From the NCBI RefSeq assembly GCF_905200055.1, contig NZ_CAJKIS010000002.1, positions 28,082-92,081 of the forward strand: a stretch of 64,000 bases of DNA. Reading direction: 5' to 3'. The notes below the pieces were generated by a model. It saw only the letters and a list, made by a program, of their open reading frames with translations, searched no databases and was not told where the DNA came from. Positions 1-8,730 of the stretch are shown here, in pieces (the stretch's first letter is position 1; the number at the start of each line of letters is the position of its first letter). Source of the DNA: an uncultured Fusobacterium sp. (GTDB lineage Bacteria > Fusobacteriota > Fusobacteriia > Fusobacteriales > Fusobacteriaceae). The position numbers were made by a program, and so were the translations under genes.

Positions 1-2
1 TA

Positions 3-80
3 TTACCAGTAGTAGGAGCATTATTTATAGATTTTACAAATGCAACAGTTATTACATTCTTTATAAATATGTTTAAATAA
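3..80 (+). CDS. C-terminal end of a membrane transporter (possibly GltS-type)
   Basis: The window opens inside a gene. One frame runs from base 3 to a TAA at 78-80 and encodes about 25 residues, beginning LPVVGALFIDFTNA and ending in a hydrophobic stretch plus FINMFK. A glycine/asparagine-containing membrane helix at the very C-terminus resembles the end of sodium/glutamate symporters of the GltS (ESS) family, but the piece is too short to be sure. A good terminator follows about 50 bases later, which supports this frame as a real gene end. The start and most of the protein lie outside the window. Confidence 0.45.
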   Translation, partial: LPVVGALFIDFTNATVITFFINMFK

Positions 81-133
81 TATATTTGAAAGAATTTTCT
101 GTTTTTGTTGTGAGACCCTAAAATCACAAATAA

Positions 134-165
134 AGGCTAGTCGTTATGACTAGCCTCATTTTTTT
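134..165 (+). terminator. Rho-independent terminator after the partial transporter
   Basis: A 9-bp perfect stem (AGGCTAGTC / GACTAGCCT, loop GTTAT) is followed by CATTTTTTT. It separates the upstream transporter from ychF. Confidence 0.85.
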
Positions 166-172
166 CTTAGTA

Positions 173-201
173 TTTACAAAACCTCTAATATATGTTAAAA
201 T
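173..201 (+). promoter_or_regulatory. Promoter of ychF
   Basis: TTTACA (173-178) and TAAAAT (196-201) are separated by 17 bp and lie directly after the preceding terminator. The start codon of ychF is 36 bases downstream of the -10 box. Confidence 0.6.
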
Positions 202-236
202 TTAGAGTAATATAAATTTTTAGGAGGGGCTTTTTA

Positions 237-1334
237 ATGATAGGAATCGGAATAGTAGGACTTCCAAACGTTGGGAAATCTACACTTTTTAATGCAATAA
301 CAAAGGCTGGAGCAGCAGAGGCAGCAAACTATCCTTTTTGTACAATAGAACCAAATGTTGGAATGGTAACTGTACCAGATAAAAGATTAGATCAATTAGC
401 TGAAATAATTAATCCACAAAGAATAGTACAAGCAACAGTTGAATTTATAGATATAGCAGGGCTTGTAAAAGGAGCAGCTAAGGGAGAGGGACTAGGAAAT
501 AAATTCCTTTCAAACATCAGAACAACAGCAGCAATTTGCCAAGTTGTAAGATGTTTTGAAGATGATAATGTAATCCATGTAAGTGGTTCTGTAGATCCTA
601 TAAGAGATATTGAAGTTATTAATACAGAGCTTATTTTTGCTGATATGGAAACAATAGATAAAGCAATAGAAAAACATAAAAAATTAGTTGTAAATAAAAA
701 TAAAGAATCAATGGAGTTAATGCCAGTTTTAACTAAATGTAAAGCTCACTTAGAAGAGTTTCAACTTTTAAAAACTATGGAATTAACACCAGAAGAGTTA
801 GAATTATTAAGAACATACCAATTACTAACTTTAAAACCTATGATTTTTGCAGCAAATGTATCTGAAGATGATTTAGCAGCAGGAAATGAATATGTAGAAA
901 AAGTAAAAGAGTATGCAGCTAATTTAGGATCAGAAGTTGTAATAGTTTCAGCTAAAGTTGAGGCAGAGTTACAAGAGATGGATGATGAAGAGAGCAAGCA
1001 AGAATATTTAGAAGCTCTTGGAGTAGAAGAAGCTGGATTAAATAGACTTATAAGAGCAGGATTTAAATTATTAGGACTTCAAACTTACTTTACTGCTGGA
1101 GTTAAAGAGGTAAGAGCTTGGACTATAAAAATAGGAGATACAGCTCCAAAAGCAGCAGGAGAGATTCATACAGATTTTGAAAAAGGATTTATCAGAGCAA
1201 AAGTTGTTTCTTTTGAAGATTTTATTAAGTATTCAGGATGGAAAGGTGCTCAAGAAGCTGGAGTTTTAAGACTTGAAGGAAAAGAGTACATAGTTAAAGA
1301 TGGAGATTTAATGGAATTCCTTTTCAATGTGTAA
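237..1334 (+). CDS. ychF: Ribosome-associated ATPase YchF (Obg/OLA1 family)
   Basis: Full-length YchF/OLA1 P-loop NTPase of 365 residues, the usual family length. The P-loop GLPNVGKST is at residues 8-16 and the switch II segment DIAGLVKGA at 72-80. The G4 position reads NVSE rather than NKxD, the hallmark of this family, which prefers ATP to GTP. The last 80 or so residues form the TGS domain. Family members bind ribosomes and act in translation and stress responses. The start follows TAGGAGGGG with 6-base spacing. The gene is transcribed alone from the promoter at 173-201; a new promoter begins right after its stop codon. Confidence 0.97.
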   Translation: MIGIGIVGLPNVGKSTLFNAITKAGAAEAANYPFCTIEPNVGMVTVPDKRLDQLAEIINPQRIVQATVEFIDIAGLVKGAAKGEGLGNKFLSNIRTTAAICQVVRCFEDDNVIHVSGSVDPIRDIEVINTELIFADMETIDKAIEKHKKLVVNKNKESMELMPVLTKCKAHLEEFQLLKTMELTPEELELLRTYQLLTLKPMIFAANVSEDDLAAGNEYVEKVKEYAANLGSEVVIVSAKVEAELQEMDDEESKQEYLEALGVEEAGLNRLIRAGFKLLGLQTYFTAGVKEVRAWTIKIGDTAPKAAGEIHTDFEKGFIRAKVVSFEDFIKYSGWKGAQEAGVLRLEGKEYIVKDGDLMEFLFNV

Positions 1335-1361
1335 AATAAAATAAATGTTAAGAAATTTTAC

Positions 1362-1390
1362 TTGACAAGGTTTAAAAAAATTAGTAAAAT
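1362..1390 (+). promoter_or_regulatory. Promoter of the DUF177-rpmF unit
   Basis: TTGACA (1362-1367), 17-bp spacer, TAAAAT (1385-1390). The longest open frame of the next gene would begin at the TTG inside this -35 box, so that start is rejected. The true start is a TTG at 1419. Confidence 0.8.
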
Positions 1391-1418
1391 ATCTAGGTAT
1401 AGATTGGAGGAGGTTGTC

Positions 1419-1913
1419 TTGAAATTAAAGATAAAGGATTTTAGCAGCGCTCTTAATAATACAATAGAATTTGATTTTTACGTTGATACAATAGATGATG
1501 TAGTACTTAAAGATAAACTTCATATTGTTGGAACAGCTATTTCAGATGGAAGTGGTAAGGTTGAAGTTAGTGGAAAGTATTCTACAAAAATTGAAGTTCA
1601 ATGTGTAAGATGTTTAAAAAACATTGAAGAAGATCTAACTGGAGAATTTACAGGAACTTTTTTAGATGAAAGTGCATATAGACAATATATGAGAAATTTA
1701 AAGGTTGAATGTGAAATTGATAGTAATGAAATTTATGATGAAATCATAGATGGAGAGATAGATCTTGTTAATTTGGTTAGAGAGTATATAATACTTGATT
1801 TGCCCCCATATCCACAATGTGATCCTGAATGTGAAGATGATTCTGAAATAGAAAAATATAGCAATCATGGAATAGATTCTAGGTGGCAACAATTATTACA
1901 AATAAAAAATTAA
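1419..1913 (+). CDS. DUF177 (YceD-family) protein, rRNA-associated
   Basis: DUF177/YceD protein of 164 residues. The family sits directly upstream of rpmF in most bacteria, as here, and homologues are implicated in 23S rRNA accumulation. The protein contains the family's cysteine pair in a CVRCLKN segment and an acidic C-terminal half with a further cysteine pair (QCDPEC). I place the start at the TTG at 1419, which has GGAGGAGG at 1406-1413. An upstream in-frame TTG at 1362 is part of the promoter -35 box and cannot be translated from that promoter. rpmF starts 36 bases after the stop and is probably co-transcribed. Confidence 0.85.
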   Translation: MKLKIKDFSSALNNTIEFDFYVDTIDDVVLKDKLHIVGTAISDGSGKVEVSGKYSTKIEVQCVRCLKNIEEDLTGEFTGTFLDESAYRQYMRNLKVECEIDSNEIYDEIIDGEIDLVNLVREYIILDLPPYPQCDPECEDDSEIEKYSNHGIDSRWQQLLQIKN

Positions 1914-1949
1914 ATTTTTAAATATGAGTGTAGTAGGAGGGAAACTAAG

Positions 1950-2132
1950 ATGGCAGTACCTAAGAAAAAGACATCTAAGGCTAAAAAGAACATGAGAAGA
2001 TCTCATCATGCTTTAACTGGAATTGGTCTAACAACTTGTGAAGCTTGTGGAGCACCAAAAAGACCTCACAGAGTATGTTTAAACTGTGGAGATTACAATG
2101 GTAAAAAAGTTTTAGCTGGAGACGCTGAGTAA
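1950..2132 (+). CDS. rpmF: 50S ribosomal protein L32
   Basis: L32 of 60 residues, beginning MAVPKKKTSKAKK as is typical. It has an intact four-cysteine zinc ribbon: CEAC and, 12 residues later, CLNC. It is part of the large ribosomal subunit near the exit tunnel. It is preceded by TAGGAGGG and followed by a strong terminator, so it ends the DUF177-rpmF unit. The C+ (zinc-binding) form suggests no zinc-free substitute is needed at this locus. Confidence 0.98.
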   Translation: MAVPKKKTSKAKKNMRRSHHALTGIGLTTCEACGAPKRPHRVCLNCGDYNGKKVLAGDAE

Positions 2133-2155
2133 TTAAAACTTAGTTGTTAAAAAAT

Positions 2156-2197
2156 AAAAAAAGACAAGAGGATGAAATCTTGTCTTTTTTTATTTTT
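2156..2197 (+). terminator. Terminator after rpmF
   Basis: A-rich stem ending AGACAAG pairs with CTTGTCTTTTTT around loop AGGATGAAAT, followed by more T residues. Confidence 0.85.
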
Positions 2198-2228
2198 TTG
2201 TTTCTAAAGATTAAAGATAAGAATTAGC

Positions 2229-2256
2229 TTGTTTTTTTTGGATATTGTGTTATGAT
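2229..2256 (+). promoter_or_regulatory. Candidate promoter of the plsX-fabHD cluster
   Basis: TTGTTT, 16-bp spacer, TATGAT, with a TG one base upstream of the -10 box (extended -10). A second TATAAT at 2332-2337 lacks a clear -35 box. No FapR or FabT operator of the known consensus was recognised between here and plsX. Confidence 0.4.
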
Positions 2257-2371
2257 ATTCTAGATAGTTTAAAAAATAAATTAATTTTGTAATATTTGAA
2301 ATATATAGTTTTATAAATAAAAAATTTAATGTATAATATATAAAGATAGACTTTAAATTTAGGAGGAAAAG

Positions 2372-3388
2372 ATGAAAATAGCTTTAGATGCTATGGGTGG
2401 GGATAATGCACCTTTGGAAACAATAAAAGGAGCTGTCGCTGCATTAGAAGAAGTAAGTGAATTAGAATTAGTTCTTGTTGGGAAAAAAGAGGTTATTGAA
2501 GCTGAACTTTCTAAATATAAATATAATAAAGAAAAAATCGAAATAGTTGATGCTAGAGAGATAATAGAAATGACAGATGAGCCTGTTGTTGCTGTAAAAA
2601 GCAAAAAAGATTCATCTATGAATAGAACTTTAGAACTTGTAAAAGATGGAACAGTGAGTGCTTCTGTTTCAGCAGGAAATACTGGAGCCTTAATAACAGC
2701 TAGCCAATTAAAATTAAAGAGAATAAAAGGGGTTTTAAGACCAGCTATTGCAACAATGTTTCCAAATAAAAAAGGACATATGTTAATGTTAGATGTTGGA
2801 GCTACTGCTGATTGTAAGCCTGAATTTTTAAATCAGTATGCTATGATGGGATCTAAGTATATGGAAATTCTATTAGGAAGAAAAAACTCTAAAGTTGGAC
2901 TTTTAAATATAGGAACTGAAGAGGGAAAAGGAAACGAAGTTACTAGAGAGGCATATAATCTATTAAAAGAAAATAAAAGTATAAATTTTGTTGGAAATGT
3001 AGAGAGTACAGAAGTTATGAATGGGAATATAGATGTAGTAGTAACTGATGGATTTACAGGAAATATGGTTTTAAAAACTGCAGAGGGAATAGGTAAATTT
3101 ATATTAGATGTTATTAAAACAGAAGTTTCAAAGAGCTTTATATATAAATTAGGAGCATTACTTTTAATGCCAGCTTTAAAAGTTGTAAAATCAAAAATGG
3201 ATTCTTCAGAGTATGGAGGGGCTATTTTCTTAGGATTGAATGGAATCTCTATCAAAGCTCATGGAAATTCAGATGCTGTGGCAATTAAAAATGCAATTAA
3301 AGTTGCTGAAAAATTTGCAAAATTAAATTTCGTAGAAGAAATGAAGAAAGTTATAGATATAGATAATACAGAAGTAGAAGAGAAATAG
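2372..3388 (+). CDS. plsX: Phosphate acyltransferase PlsX
   Basis: PlsX converts acyl-ACP to acyl-phosphate for the PlsY step of phospholipid synthesis at the membrane. The 338 residues match the family length. The N-terminus MKIALDAMGGDNAP is the signature of the nucleotide-like fold, and TDGFTGNM occurs in the C-terminal half. The start has AGGAGG 5 bases upstream. fabH follows after 10 bases with its own AGGAGG, so the two are co-transcribed. The order rpmF-plsX-fabH-fabD-acpP-fabF is conserved among bacteria, though here a terminator separates rpmF from plsX. Confidence 0.97.
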   Translation: MKIALDAMGGDNAPLETIKGAVAALEEVSELELVLVGKKEVIEAELSKYKYNKEKIEIVDAREIIEMTDEPVVAVKSKKDSSMNRTLELVKDGTVSASVSAGNTGALITASQLKLKRIKGVLRPAIATMFPNKKGHMLMLDVGATADCKPEFLNQYAMMGSKYMEILLGRKNSKVGLLNIGTEEGKGNEVTREAYNLLKENKSINFVGNVESTEVMNGNIDVVVTDGFTGNMVLKTAEGIGKFILDVIKTEVSKSFIYKLGALLLMPALKVVKSKMDSSEYGGAIFLGLNGISIKAHGNSDAVAIKNAIKVAEKFAKLNFVEEMKKVIDIDNTEVEEK

Positions 3389-3398
3389 GAGGAGATAG

Positions 3399-4391
3399 AT
3401 GGAGTTCAAAAGCGTAGGAATAAAAGGACTTGGATACTATGTACCAGAAAAAGTTATGACAAACTTTGATTTTGAAAAGATACTAGATACAACTGATGAA
3501 TGGATAAGAACAATGACAGGAGTAGAGGAAAGAAGATATGCAGCTCCTGAACAAGCAACTTCAGATCTATGTGTAGAAGCTGCTAAAAAAGCTTTAGCAG
3601 ATGCAAATATGACAGCTGAAGATTTAGATATGATAATAGTTGCAACTGTTACTCCAGATTATATTACACAAAGTACAGCTTGTTTAGTTCAAAATAAGCT
3701 TGGAGTAAAACAAATCCCTTGTTTTGATGTAAATGCAGCATGTAGTGGATTTATGTATGCTCTTACAATAGCAGGATCAATGGTAAGAGGAGGAGTATAT
3801 AAAAATATCTTAGTATTGGGAGGAGAAGTTCTTTCAAGAATAGTAGATATGGAAAATAGAAGTAACTGTATACTTTTTGGAGATGGAGCAGCAGCAGCAA
3901 TAGTTTCAGAAGTTGAAGATGGTTATGGAATGCTTTCTACTCATCTTGGAGCTGAAGGTGAAGATGATATGATCCTTAAAATACCAGCTGGAGGAAGTAA
4001 AAAACCTAATGATGCAGAAACAATAGCTAATAAAGAGAACTTCTTAGTAATGAAAGGACATGATGTATTTAAATTTGCTGTACATGCACTTCCACTTGCT
4101 ACTAATAAGGCTTTAAAAATAGCTAATGTAAAAGCTGAAGAGTTAAAAATGATATTCCCTCATCAAGCAAATGTTAGAATTATTGAATCAGCAGCAAAGA
4201 GAATTCATGTACCTATGGAGAAATTCTATTTAAATTTAAATAAATATGGTAATACTTCTGCTGCGTCAATAGGATTAGCACTTGGTGAAGCAAAAGAAAA
4301 AGGACTAATTCAAAAAGGAGATTTAATAGCCCTTACTGGATTCGGTGGAGGACTTACTTACGGATCAATAATAATGAAATGGGCTTATTAA
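3399..4391 (+). CDS. fabH: 3-oxoacyl-ACP synthase III
   Basis: FabH (KAS III) condenses acetyl-CoA or a branched acyl-CoA with malonyl-ACP to start fatty-acid synthesis. The 330-residue protein has the Cys-His-Asn triad: C115 in AACSGF, H255 in FPHQAN and N285 in KYGNTSAAS. It is translated from ATG after AGGAGG, 10 bases behind plsX. A consensus promoter for fabD begins 4 bases after its stop, so downstream genes can be expressed separately. Confidence 0.97.
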   Translation: MEFKSVGIKGLGYYVPEKVMTNFDFEKILDTTDEWIRTMTGVEERRYAAPEQATSDLCVEAAKKALADANMTAEDLDMIIVATVTPDYITQSTACLVQNKLGVKQIPCFDVNAACSGFMYALTIAGSMVRGGVYKNILVLGGEVLSRIVDMENRSNCILFGDGAAAAIVSEVEDGYGMLSTHLGAEGEDDMILKIPAGGSKKPNDAETIANKENFLVMKGHDVFKFAVHALPLATNKALKIANVKAEELKMIFPHQANVRIIESAAKRIHVPMEKFYLNLNKYGNTSAASIGLALGEAKEKGLIQKGDLIALTGFGGGLTYGSIIMKWAY

Positions 4392-4394
4392 TTA

Positions 4395-4423
4395 TTGACA
4401 TAATTTTTAAGCTGTGATATATT
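4395..4423 (+). promoter_or_regulatory. Internal promoter in front of fabD
   Basis: TTGACA (4395-4400), 17-bp spacer, TATATT (4418-4423), immediately after the fabH stop codon and 34 bases before the fabD start. Confidence 0.7.
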
Positions 4424-4457
4424 AAAAAAACAGGTGTAATTAATAGAAGGGGGTATT

Positions 4458-5372
4458 ATGTCTAAAATAGCTTTTGTTTTCCCAGGGCAAGGAGCTCAAT
4501 ATGTAGGAATGGGAAAAGAATTATATGAAAATAATGAACTAGCTAGAAAAGAGTTTGATAAACTTTTCTCAAGTTTAGATTTTGATCTAAAAACAGTTAT
4601 GTTTGAAGGACCAGAAGAAGCATTAAAAGAAACAAAAAATACTCAACCAGCAATAGTTTCAATGAGTTTAATACTTACTAAATTACTAGAAGAAAAAGGA
4701 ATAAAAGCTGATTTTGTAGCAGGACACTCTGTTGGAGAGTATGCAGCATTTGGAGCAGCAGGATATTTAAGTATAGATGAAGCAGTAAAACTTACAAGTG
4801 CAAGAGGAAAGTTCATGAATGATGTAGCTGTTAAAGTTAATGGTGGAATGGCTGCAATTATTGGACTTGACTCAGATAAAATAGTAGAAACATTAAAAAA
4901 TGTAGAAGGAATTGTTGAAGCAGTAAACTTTAATGAGCCTAAACAAACAGTTATAGCTGGGCAAAAAGATGCTATTGAAAGAGCTTGTGTAGCTTTAAAA
5001 GAAGCAGGAGCAAGAAGAGCAATGCCACTAGCTGTATCAGGACCTTTCCACTCATCACTTATGCAAGAGGCAGGAGAGAAATTAAAAGAGGAAGCTGAAA
5101 AATATAACTTCCAAATGACAGATGTTAAATTAGTTGCTAATACTACAGCTGAAGTTCTTCAAAATGTAGATGAGATAAAAGAAGAGATATACAAACAAAG
5201 TTTTGGTCCAGTAAGATGGGTTGAAACTATTCAAAAACTAAAAGCTGAAGGGGTTACACAAATCTATGAAATTGGGCCAGGAAAAGTTTTAGCTGGACTT
5301 ATTAAAAAAATAGATAAAGAAATCCAAGTAAAAAATATAGAAAAGCTTGAAGATTTTGAAAATATAATGTAA
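4458..5372 (+). CDS. fabD: Malonyl-CoA:ACP transacylase
   Basis: FabD loads malonyl groups onto acyl carrier protein. The 304 residues show the GQGAQ motif at 10-14, the nucleophile S91 in GHSVGEYAA and the catalytic H198 in SGPFHS. It follows its own promoter and GAAGGGGG. acpP begins 47 bases downstream. There is no fabG, fabZ or enoyl reductase in this cluster, so the rest of the elongation cycle must be encoded elsewhere. Confidence 0.97.
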   Translation: MSKIAFVFPGQGAQYVGMGKELYENNELARKEFDKLFSSLDFDLKTVMFEGPEEALKETKNTQPAIVSMSLILTKLLEEKGIKADFVAGHSVGEYAAFGAAGYLSIDEAVKLTSARGKFMNDVAVKVNGGMAAIIGLDSDKIVETLKNVEGIVEAVNFNEPKQTVIAGQKDAIERACVALKEAGARRAMPLAVSGPFHSSLMQEAGEKLKEEAEKYNFQMTDVKLVANTTAEVLQNVDEIKEEIYKQSFGPVRWVETIQKLKAEGVTQIYEIGPGKVLAGLIKKIDKEIQVKNIEKLEDFENIM

Positions 5373-5419
5373 AATCTAAGTATAATACTATAGATATAAG
5401 AAACTTAAGGAGGAAAAAA

Positions 5420-5644
5420 ATGTTAGATAAAATAAGAGAAATAGTTGTTGAACAACTAAGCGTTGATCCAGAACAAGTAACTGCAGAGGCTAGCTTTGTA
5501 GAAGATTTAGGAGCAGATTCACTAGATACAGTTGAATTAATAATGGCTTTTGAAGAAGAATTTGGAGTAGAAATTCCTGATACTGAAGCTGAAAAAATCA
5601 AAACAGTTCAAGACGTTATTGATTATGTAGAAGCTCACAAATAA
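5420..5644 (+). CDS. acpP: Acyl carrier protein
   Basis: A 74-residue acidic acyl carrier protein. The phosphopantetheine serine is S34 in GADSLDTVEL. Its activating enzyme, AcpS, is encoded at 52.2 kb in this window. It has a strong AAGGAGG site. A long perfect hairpin follows the stop, separating it from fabF. Confidence 0.97.
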   Translation: MLDKIREIVVEQLSVDPEQVTAEASFVEDLGADSLDTVELIMAFEEEFGVEIPDTEAEKIKTVQDVIDYVEAHK

Positions 5645-5663
5645 GAAAAAAATCAGATATTTT

Positions 5664-5698
5664 AAGTAACGGGGTATTCAAAAAGTACCCCGTTACTT
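5664..5698 (+). other. 13-bp perfect hairpin between acpP and fabF
   Basis: AAGTAACGGGGTA (5664-5676) pairs exactly with TACCCCGTTACTT (5686-5698). What follows is TATATA rather than a T-tract, so it is either a leaky terminator or an mRNA 3'-end stabiliser that lets acpP be made in excess over fabF. Confidence 0.75.
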
Positions 5699-5728
5699 AT
5701 ATATATTAAAAAAAATAGAGGTGAACAG

Positions 5729-6967
5729 ATGAATAGAGTAGTAGTTACAGGACTAGGACTAATAACAGCATTGGGAACAGGTCTAGAAAAAAGTTGGAAA
5801 AGAATTTTAGCAGGGGAAACTGGAATAGATCTAATAAAATCATATGATACTACAGATATGCCAGTAAAAATAGCAGGAGAAGTTAAAGATTTTGATCCAT
5901 TAGAATTTGGAATTGAGAAAAAAGAGATAAAAAAATTAGCTAGAAATACTCAATTTGCTTTAGCTGCAACAAAAATGGCTTTAGAAGATTCTAGATTAAC
6001 TATAGATGAAAATAATTGTGAAGATGTTGGAGTTATTGTTTCTTCTGGTATAGGGGGAATTGAGATATTTGAAGCTCAACATGGAACAATGATAGAAAAA
6101 GGAGTTAGAAGAATATCTCCATTTACAATCCCAGGAATGATAGCTAATATGGCTGCTGGAAATATTGGAATCTATTATGGAGCAAAAGGACCAAATAAAT
6201 CAATAGTAACTGCATGTGCTGCTGGAACTCATTCAGTAGGAGATGCTTTTGAAATGATAAAAAATGGAAGAGCTAAAGTTATGATAGCTGGAGGAGCAGA
6301 GGCATCTATAACTCCATTTGCTATGAATGCATTTGCTAATATGAAAGCACTATCTACTAGAAATGATGAACCAGCAAAAGCATCAAGACCATTCTCAGCA
6401 GATAGAGATGGATTTGTAATGGGAGAAGGAGCAGGGATCCTTATTCTTGAAGAATTAGAACATGCAAAAGCTAGAGGAGCTAAAATATATGCTGAAGTAG
6501 TAGGATATGGAGAAACTTGTGATGCTTACCATATTACAGCACCAGCTGATGGAGGAGAAGGAGCAGCAAGAGCATTTAAAATGGCTATGAAAGAGGGAAA
6601 TATCAATCCTGAAGAAGTTGACTATATAAATGCACATGGAACTTCAACACCTGCTAATGATAAAAACGAAACAATGGCAATAAAAACAGCTTTTGGAGAT
6701 AGAGCAAATGAATTAGTTGTTTCATCTACAAAGGGAGCAACAGGACATGGACTAGGAGCTGCTGGAGGAATTGAAGCTGTATTAATAGCTATGGCAATAG
6801 ATACAGGAATAATACCACCAACAATTAACTATGATAATCCAGATCCAATATGTGATTTAAACTATGCACCAAATACACCAGTAGAAAGAGAAATTAATGT
6901 AGCAATGTCAAGTTCTCTTGGATTTGGTGGGCATAATGCTGTAATAGCAATGAGAAAATATAAATAA
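5729..6967 (+). CDS. fabF: 3-oxoacyl-ACP synthase II
   Basis: FabF (KAS II) performs the elongating condensations of fatty-acid synthesis. The 412 residues are the normal length, with the Cys-His-His triad C163 (TACAAGTH), H303 (NAHGTSTP) and H340 (GATGHGLGAAG). It follows acpP after the hairpin at 5664-5698, with AGAGGTG as ribosome site, and precedes rnc by 19 bases. Confidence 0.97.
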   Translation: MNRVVVTGLGLITALGTGLEKSWKRILAGETGIDLIKSYDTTDMPVKIAGEVKDFDPLEFGIEKKEIKKLARNTQFALAATKMALEDSRLTIDENNCEDVGVIVSSGIGGIEIFEAQHGTMIEKGVRRISPFTIPGMIANMAAGNIGIYYGAKGPNKSIVTACAAGTHSVGDAFEMIKNGRAKVMIAGGAEASITPFAMNAFANMKALSTRNDEPAKASRPFSADRDGFVMGEGAGILILEELEHAKARGAKIYAEVVGYGETCDAYHITAPADGGEGAARAFKMAMKEGNINPEEVDYINAHGTSTPANDKNETMAIKTAFGDRANELVVSSTKGATGHGLGAAGGIEAVLIAMAIDTGIIPPTINYDNPDPICDLNYAPNTPVEREINVAMSSSLGFGGHNAVIAMRKYK

Positions 6968-6986
6968 TTGAATATAGGAGGATAAG

Positions 6987-7694
6987 TTGAAGAAGAATTA
7001 TTTAGAGCTAGAAGAAAATTTAGGTTATTCATTTAAGAATAAAGAGCTTTTAAAAAATTCACTTATCCATAGATCTTTTGGAAATGAACACAGAAGATAC
7101 AAAAAAATAAGCAACGAAAGACTAGAACTGCTAGGAGATGCAGTTCTAGATCTTGTCGTTACTGAATATTTGTATAAAAGTCATGAGAACTCAACAGAGG
7201 GAGATTTAGCCAAAATAAAATCTATGGTAGTAAGTGAGCCAGTATTAGCAGAGATTTCAAAGAAAATGGATGTAGGAAAATATCTTCTTTTAAGTAAAGG
7301 AGAGGAGATGACAGGAGGAAGAGATAGAAGTTCTATCTTAGGAGATGCTTTTGAAGCTATTTTAGGAGCTATCTATTTAGATTCAAATTTTGAAACTGCT
7401 AAAAAATATGCTTTAAGTCATATACAAGATTCTATAGATCATGTTGATAAAAATGAGGATATTTTAGACTTTAAAACTATATTACAAGAGTATAGTCAAA
7501 GAGAGTATAAATTAATACCTATTTATCAAGTTGTAAATGAAACAGGACCAGATCATCAAAAAGTATTTGAAATTGCAGTAACAGTTGGGGAAATGGTTGG
7601 AAGTGGAACTGGAAAAAATAAGAAAAGTGCTGAGCAATCTGCAGCTAAAGAACTATGTAAAAAATTAGGAGTAAAAATCCATGAAACACTATAA
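6987..7694 (+). CDS. rnc: Ribonuclease III
   Basis: RNase III cleaves double-stranded RNA in rRNA maturation and mRNA turnover. The 235 residues comprise an N-terminal endonuclease domain with the signature ERLELLGDAV (44-53) and a C-terminal double-stranded RNA-binding domain ending in SAEQSAAKELCKKL. The start is a TTG after AGGAGG. The stop overlaps the next gene by 14 bases. The fabF-rnc linkage is also seen in other bacteria, commonly with acpP. Confidence 0.96.
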   Translation: MKKNYLELEENLGYSFKNKELLKNSLIHRSFGNEHRRYKKISNERLELLGDAVLDLVVTEYLYKSHENSTEGDLAKIKSMVVSEPVLAEISKKMDVGKYLLLSKGEEMTGGRDRSSILGDAFEAILGAIYLDSNFETAKKYALSHIQDSIDHVDKNEDILDFKTILQEYSQREYKLIPIYQVVNETGPDHQKVFEIAVTVGEMVGSGTGKNKKSAEQSAAKELCKKLGVKIHETL

Positions 7695-8730
7695 TATACC
7701 GATATTTATAAGCCATTTTGGTTGTCCAAATGCTTGTGTATTCTGTAATCAAAAGAAGATAAATGGTCGTGAAACAGATGTGACTATGGAAGATGTCAGA
7801 AAAATTATAGAAATGTATTTAGAAACTCTTCCAAAAAATTCCAAGAAAGAGGTGGCATTTTTTGGTGGAACTTTTACAGGAATTTCTTTAAAACTTCAAA
7901 AAGAATATTTAGAAACAGTATATGAATATATAAAAAAAGGGTTAATAGATGGAATAAGACTATCTACAAGACCAGATTGTATCAATAGAGAGATAGTGGA
8001 GCAATTAAAAAAGTATGGGGTAACATCTGTTGAACTAGGGGTGCAATCTTTAGATGAGAAAGTTTTAAAGGCAACAGCGAGATATTATCCAGTTGAAGTG
8101 GTAGCAGAGGCTTGTAAACTTTTAAAGGAGTATGGAATAGAGCTAGGAATTCAACTGATGATAGGATTACCAGAGGCAACAATAGAAAGTGATTATTTAA
8201 CAGCATTGAGAGCTGTAGAGATGCAACCAGATGTAGCTAGAATATACCCAACTTTAGTTATAAAAAATACTAAGTTAGAGGATATGTTTTTAAAAGGGGA
8301 GTATCATGCTCTCTCTATTGAAGAGGCTGTAGAAAGAACTAGAAAAATATATACACTTCTTGAATTAAATGGTGTTAATGTAATTAGAGTTGGACTTCAA
8401 CCAAGTGAAGATCTAAGAGAAGATGGTGTAGTTTTAGGTGGGCCATTCCATCCTGCTTTTAGAGAATTAGTTGAAACAGAGATCTATTATAATTTTTTGA
8501 AAAAAATTGCAGATAAAGAGAAAAAATTAGATATTGAAACAGCAGAGGTGAATATATCTAAAATAGTTGGAATAAAAAAAGCGAATAGATTAAGATTAAA
8601 GGAGTATTTTAATATAAAAATAGACAACAGTTTATCAAAAGATATAGTTGTTGTAAATGGAAAAATATATTCAAGAGTAGAGATCCTTAGAGAGGAGAGC
8701 AATGAATCAAATAGTAATCAATATAGATGA
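7681..8730 (+). CDS. Radical SAM protein, Elp3-like core without acetyltransferase domain
   Basis: A 349-residue radical SAM enzyme. The [4Fe-4S] cluster cysteines are C15, C19 and C22 (CPNACVFC), followed by FFGGTFTG and an ELGVQS segment typical of the Elp3/HemN-like branch. Related proteins are annotated as Elongator Elp3-like, but there is no GNAT acetyltransferase domain and the substrate is unknown. It overlaps rnc by 14 bases and rng by 29 bases, implying translational coupling. Being wedged between two RNases suggests, without proving, a role in RNA modification. Confidence 0.85.
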   Translation: MKHYNIPIFISHFGCPNACVFCNQKKINGRETDVTMEDVRKIIEMYLETLPKNSKKEVAFFGGTFTGISLKLQKEYLETVYEYIKKGLIDGIRLSTRPDCINREIVEQLKKYGVTSVELGVQSLDEKVLKATARYYPVEVVAEACKLLKEYGIELGIQLMIGLPEATIESDYLTALRAVEMQPDVARIYPTLVIKNTKLEDMFLKGEYHALSIEEAVERTRKIYTLLELNGVNVIRVGLQPSEDLREDGVVLGGPFHPAFRELVETEIYYNFLKKIADKEKKLDIETAEVNISKIVGIKKANRLRLKEYFNIKIDNSLSKDIVVVNGKIYSRVEILREESNESNSNQYR

